From Calditrichota bacterium (GTDB lineage Bacteria; Calditrichota; Calditrichia; Calditrichales; J004): a stretch of DNA of 64,000 nucleotides. The position numbers and the translations under genes are program-made. Positions 60,593 to 64,000 of the stretch are shown one piece after another. The first letter of the stretch is position 1. Every line of letters starts with the position of its first letter. The notes beneath the pieces are model-generated. The model searched no databases, was not told the DNA's origin, and saw nothing but the letters and a program-made list of their open reading frames with translations. The stretch is taken from contig JABFGF010000004.1 of assembly GCA_013112635.1 (NCBI GenBank), positions 62,001 through 126,000 on the forward strand. Reading direction: 5' to 3'.

Positions 60593-61132
60593 TTAATTTA
60601 CATTCTTTTGAATAAAAGGAAAGAGCATTACTATTTTTTGTATGCCTTTTGTAAGCGCATTTACCGAAATTGTTGCACCGCTGATTGCATCAACATCTTT
60701 TCCGGGGCTAAAATCGGAGTCTACACTTTTCCCGGTAAATTGCTTTAACCATTTTGGATTTGTAATCTGGCCTCCTATGGATTCACGATACTTAATAACC
60801 CGAACAGATTTAATTTTACCCGAATTATCGAGGATGGTCAAAAAGGTAATCGGCATGGCTTTACCGTAAACATTATCCAAAACGGCATACTTTGTGACAG
60901 AATCATTTTCCATCACTTTCCAAATATATAGCCAATCTTTAAAGAAGCGCTGGCGTACTTCTTTTTCTATTTTACTTTTTAAAATGGTTTTAAGTGAAAT
61001 TTTTTGAAAACTTATTTTTGCATCCTCGGCCGACAAGCTATGAATTTTATTTTCAGTTAGCTCGCGTATCTCTCCTGCTGAAGATTGCAGGCAAAGGACA
61101 AATATTATAGTAATAATTTTTAAATAATTCAT
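60593..61132 (-). CDS. FMN-binding domain protein (RnfG/NqrC type)
   Basis: A 179-aa exported or membrane-tethered flavoprotein. The ATG at 61132 starts a hydrophobic signal (MNYLKIITIIFVLCLQSSAG); an upstream in-frame ATG lacks one. The FMN_bind signature is DAISGATISVNALTKG near the C-terminus, where Thr of SGAT is the expected covalent flavin site. It needs ApbE for flavinylation, which is not in the window. Upstream is a porin, downstream a four-helix membrane protein, suggesting periplasmic electron transfer. Confidence 0.85.
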   Translation of the reverse strand: MNYLKIITIIFVLCLQSSAGEIRELTENKIHSLSAEDAKISFQKISLKTILKSKIEKEVRQRFFKDWLYIWKVMENDSVTKYAVLDNVYGKAMPITFLTILDNSGKIKSVRVIKYRESIGGQITNPKWLKQFTGKSVDSDFSPGKDVDAISGATISVNALTKGIQKIVMLFPFIQKNVN

Positions 61133-61191
61133 ACTTAACTTTTTATGAGAAGCAGGGACACAATCGTCCCTGCATAAATAATTCATTCAGT

Positions 61192-62289
61192 TTAAAACAT
61201 GTAACCGGCGCCAAAATTGAATAAGGCTGTTTCAAAATCTTTGGTACCATTTTTAAGTTCGTTTGTCTTCACACCATAATCTATTTTAAAAACAACCTGA
61301 TCAATTGGTTTTACACTCAGCCCAAGCATCCACTTAGTATAGTGTGCTTTTTGCTCAGCATCTCCACCACCAATTACAGAAGCTGCTGTGTTGTAATCTG
61401 TGTATCTCACCCAGGGGATCAGTTTTCCATCCAAATCAAATATTGGGGCGATATTATATCCTAAATCAAAATAATAACCCATGGCACTTTCAACCATAAA
61501 GCCTACATCTTCACCATCATAGGCTATATTTCCATATTCAAAAACTGCAATAACATTATTAGCGTCATATTTTGCATGAACTTCAAAAAGGGTGGTTGAA
61601 ATGGTAGAATCAACGCCAACAAAAGCATCGTTATAAGAAAAAGATGAACCAAGCCAAAGGCCTTCAATTCCTGTATAATCAACCCTGGCATTGTACAAAA
61701 GTTCTTGTGCATTTGATTTATAACCTTTCTGACGTCCGCTGCGAATTTTGCCATCAGCTAATATTTTTGCACCATTCAATCCTTCCATAACAGTGGCTTT
61801 GTAAGAAAAATCAGAAAACCGGCCATAAACAGCAGCGCCGTTTCCAAACCAGGTTGTTGGAATTATATTTTTCGAATATTCAGGCCGTTCAACACTTAAA
61901 AACAAAGGTGGCTCATGGTACTCATTTATAAACCCAACTGATGGTAAGATCACACCAACCTGAAATCCAAATGCATCACTGTGATGATAGTTAATATAGG
62001 CCTGTTCCAACTCTAACTCACCTTCACCATCTTTAACAAAATTGTGTTCCAATTCTATCTCCGATTTAAAAGACCATTTTTCTGTCCAAGAGTGTGAATA
62101 GAATAAAACAAAACGGTGAAAATCGAGTGTTTTCTTTGCGTCGTCGGCACCATCATCTTTAGACCAATTATAGTGCAGCTCGCCATATCCGCCTATGGTG
62201 GACTTTGGTTCAAAAAACTCGTCCTGGGCGCTTAATGTTGTAAAAGTAAAAGCTGAAAACATGATTAGAAGTAATAATTTCTGAAACAT
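61192..62289 (-). CDS. Phosphate-selective porin O/P-like outer-membrane protein
   Basis: A 365-aa outer-membrane barrel. The ATG at 62289 has a GGAG site and begins a signal peptide (MFQKLLLLIMFSAFTFTTLSAQ); a longer open frame upstream has none. Strands such as YGELHYNWSKDDGADDAKKTLDFHRFVLFYSH and EQAYINYHH fit the porin O/P family, and it ends in the barrel signature FNFGAGYMF. It heads a four-gene run with the FMN-binding protein, a membrane protein and RarD. The promoter is at 62351-62379. The solute is unknown. Confidence 0.82.
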   Translation of the reverse strand: MFQKLLLLIMFSAFTFTTLSAQDEFFEPKSTIGGYGELHYNWSKDDGADDAKKTLDFHRFVLFYSHSWTEKWSFKSEIELEHNFVKDGEGELELEQAYINYHHSDAFGFQVGVILPSVGFINEYHEPPLFLSVERPEYSKNIIPTTWFGNGAAVYGRFSDFSYKATVMEGLNGAKILADGKIRSGRQKGYKSNAQELLYNARVDYTGIEGLWLGSSFSYNDAFVGVDSTISTTLFEVHAKYDANNVIAVFEYGNIAYDGEDVGFMVESAMGYYFDLGYNIAPIFDLDGKLIPWVRYTDYNTAASVIGGGDAEQKAHYTKWMLGLSVKPIDQVVFKIDYGVKTNELKNGTKDFETALFNFGAGYMF

Positions 62290-62350
62290 AAAATCTCCTG
62301 AAGTTTTATATAAAGAACTTTTGTTATATATGCTTAACATATAAGCTATA

Positions 62351-62379
62351 AATATAACATATTCATTTTGTTGTGTCAA
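62351..62379 (-). promoter_or_regulatory. Promoter of the porin-FMN operon
   Basis: On the minus strand TTGACA (62379-62374), a 17-bp spacer and TATATT (62356-62351). This is a clean primary-sigma promoter. It lacks the second TnnACA half-site seen at the CarH-linked promoters. Confidence 0.8.
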
Positions 62380-62564
62380 TCGTTTTTAAGACCTTATAAC
62401 TTCTCTTGACAAAAAATTAAACTTTTATTTCCAATACAATTTTCAAAAATGGTAGAGTATTCCACAATTCATCAGTATTTTCGTGCTTTTTAATAAAAGC
62501 TACTTGCAATTTTTCTTAGAAAACATACGTTTTCCACTTTTCGTAAACCATAACAGGAGGTGAA

Positions 62565-63656
62565 ATGAGTAAACTTACTTTTATTTTAGCTATTTTTACA
62601 TCACTTATATTTTCTCAAACTAATGACGGCAAAATTTTTGATACAGGGTTTGCGATGGAGGAGATTAGTTCTAAAGCGCCTTCTGAGCTTAAACAAGCAA
62701 CTTGGATGATCGGATCTTTTGATGTTAAATATACAATCCACACCAGCGATACATCCGAGATTGTGAGCACAGGGAAGTCTGTAATCACTTTAATGAATCG
62801 CGGGCATGGACTTATGGAACGTTATTATTCAAAGGATTTTAACAAGCAGGGAACCGAGCTGAATACAATCTCAATGCTGGTTTATAACCCTACCCAAAAA
62901 AAATGGTTACTGGGCAATGTGGACAGTTATAAGGAACAGTGCCGTGTTTATGATGGTGACTTAACTGATGATTCATTTATTTTGTATCACGCCAATCGCG
63001 ATTTTGGCTGGATAAACCACCGCTATTATAAAATGTTAATTTCAAAAACAGATAATGGCTTAATATTGAGAGTTGATAATTCTGCAGATTATGGGAAGAC
63101 CTGGGTAAAAGGGCTTACTAAGGAATATACTCGAACAGAAGAAAAACCTTCCTGGCCACAATCTAAAACACTAATTGGTGAAGCTGCTGAAGGTTTGCCC
63201 GATGAAGCACGCCAGTTTGATTTTCTTCTTGGCGAATTTGAAGGAAACCACACAATGCAAAGGCCAAACGGCCCCATTCGCTTTAAGGATAACTCGACAG
63301 CTGTCCATGTTATGAATGGCCATGCTATTATGGAGTTTAGCTGGTTTGACACCGATCCTAACCTGCCGGATGCCGCAACGACTATAATCAGGATTTATAA
63401 CCGCGCAATGCGGCGATGGGAAAGCTTATTTTTTAATAACCGTGGCCATAGCCTTCTTTATTTTGGTGGCGTAAAGGAAGATGACAAAATAGTTTTGCAC
63501 AGTTTTAATGCTCATTCCGGCACAGGTAGTTATTCATATTGGGTATTCTTTAACTGGCAGGATAATAGTTACCAATGGCGCTCTGAAGACACAAGAGACC
63601 GCGGCAAAACAGTCACCAACAATTGGGTTATCGACTTTGTAAGAAAGGCAAAGTAG
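62565..63656 (+). CDS. Duplicated DUF1579-like secreted protein
   Basis: A 363-aa exported protein with a signal peptide (1-18). Two similar beta-barrel halves follow: the first with ATWMIGSFDVKYTIHTSD and MERYYSKDF, the second with FDFLLGEFEGNHTMQRPNG and IMEFSWFDTD, each with the 'W/FDFLxGxW' opening of DUF1579-type lipid- or ligand-binding domains. An AGGAGG site precedes the ATG. Both halves contain RRWES/KKWLL strands. Ligand unknown. It is monocistronic. Confidence 0.7.
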   Translation: MSKLTFILAIFTSLIFSQTNDGKIFDTGFAMEEISSKAPSELKQATWMIGSFDVKYTIHTSDTSEIVSTGKSVITLMNRGHGLMERYYSKDFNKQGTELNTISMLVYNPTQKKWLLGNVDSYKEQCRVYDGDLTDDSFILYHANRDFGWINHRYYKMLISKTDNGLILRVDNSADYGKTWVKGLTKEYTRTEEKPSWPQSKTLIGEAAEGLPDEARQFDFLLGEFEGNHTMQRPNGPIRFKDNSTAVHVMNGHAIMEFSWFDTDPNLPDAATTIIRIYNRAMRRWESLFFNNRGHSLLYFGGVKEDDKIVLHSFNAHSGTGSYSYWVFFNWQDNSYQWRSEDTRDRGKTVTNNWVIDFVRKAK

Positions 63657-63712
63657 CCTGGTTTAACTTATGCAAATAAACCAGACAATAAACAAATAAC
63701 AGCTATTCCATA

Positions 63713-64000
63713 TTATTTAATAACCAAAGAATCTGTTCTTAAAGGGTATGCCCCAAAATACCCTAATGCGCCACCGCTAATGTTGGAATTCGGATTTGCA
63801 AGTACTTCGGATGAGCCAAGACCTCTTGGATCACTGGCAATTGCATCACTTAAAGTTGAATAATACTCATAAACTGTTTTATCGATTGTCAATAAATCAA
63901 GTTGAATTTTATCATTTTGCTTTATCTCCTGGACGCGAAATCTGTCAAACTCAATACGATTTCCATCAGATAATCTGCCATTATACAAAAAGTATCCGCT
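63713..64000 (-). CDS. C-terminal part of a DUF4249-like lipoprotein (cut by window edge)
   Basis: The open frame runs to the window end, so only the last 95 residues are seen. ANPNSNISGGALGYFGAY near the C-terminus is the DUF4249 signature (SNI.GG.GYFGA), preceded by LLTIDKTVYEYYSTLSDA. These are outer-envelope lipoproteins, often encoded next to TonB receptors. The start and signal lie beyond 64000. Confidence 0.75.
   Translation of the reverse strand, partial: SGYFLYNGRLSDGNRIEFDRFRVQEIKQNDKIQLDLLTIDKTVYEYYSTLSDAIASDPRGLGSSEVLANPNSNISGGALGYFGAYPLRTDSLVIK

Noticed and set aside
62374-62411. TTGACA boxes near the porin gene as further CarH operators
   Set aside because: No second TnnACA half-site lies 11 bp away; 62374-62379 is explained as a normal -35 box and 62406-62411 has no good -10.

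Overview
This 64 kb window looks like chromosomal DNA of an AT-rich, Gram-negative bacterium of the FCB group, most likely Calditrichota or a neighbour such as Ignavibacteria, KSB1 or Marinimicrobia. The reasons are three secreted proteins with a C-terminal 'PNPFNPS'-type sorting tail, many lipobox lipoproteins, Omp85 and TonB outer-membrane proteins, and DUF4397/DUF4249/DUF971 families. The clearest promoters are TTGACA / TATATT with 17-18 bp spacing, not the TTTG / TAnnTTTG type of Bacteroidetes. The assignment is inference; no rRNA or ribosomal marker is present.

Layout. 0-12.6 kb: an Lhr-type helicase carrying an in-frame palindromic element, a DoxX protein, AMP nucleosidase, a secreted zinc-ribbon protein coupled to a GDPD phosphodiesterase, an unknown membrane protein, and a GH13 lipoprotein. 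12.6-13.3 kb: a tRNA-Thr(CGT) gene followed by three copies of its 3' end, each with a 33-nt double-hairpin insert, surrounding a GIY-YIG nuclease ORF. 13.5-24.2 kb: an envelope/two-component operon (Omp85-like, DUF4390, NtrY-like kinase, NtrC-like regulator) split by a REP-associated transposase flanked by matching hairpins, then lipoprotein, DUF971-SRPBCC-SGNH and peptidase T genes. 24.5-31 kb: a signalling cluster (14-repeat propeller sensor, CheY, CheX, degenerate CheA-like protein) in which no intact kinase is visible. 31-47.7 kb: Dus, a VapBC module, YgfZ, a 2Fe-2S ferredoxin, sorted secreted proteins, a fused E1 plus E2 of a 2-oxoacid dehydrogenase, and a beta-oxidation operon containing a histidine kinase. 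48-49.8 kb: groEL without groES.

49.8-59.1 kb is the most coherent unit. A MerR/B12 photoreceptor of the CarH/LitR type (58213-59136) is divergent from a run of six same-strand genes: DUF4397 lipoprotein, duplicated DUF4397 sorted protein, SDR-DUF2867, SRPBCC, photolyase and TonB receptor. The intergenic region holds three copies of an 11-bp-spaced TnnACA direct repeat laid over both promoters, which predicts a light-induced, cobalamin-controlled regulon. The carH transcript appears to be leaderless. 59-64 kb: RarD, a porin/FMN-binding/membrane-protein set, a duplicated DUF1579-like protein and the end of a DUF4249-like gene cut by the window edge.
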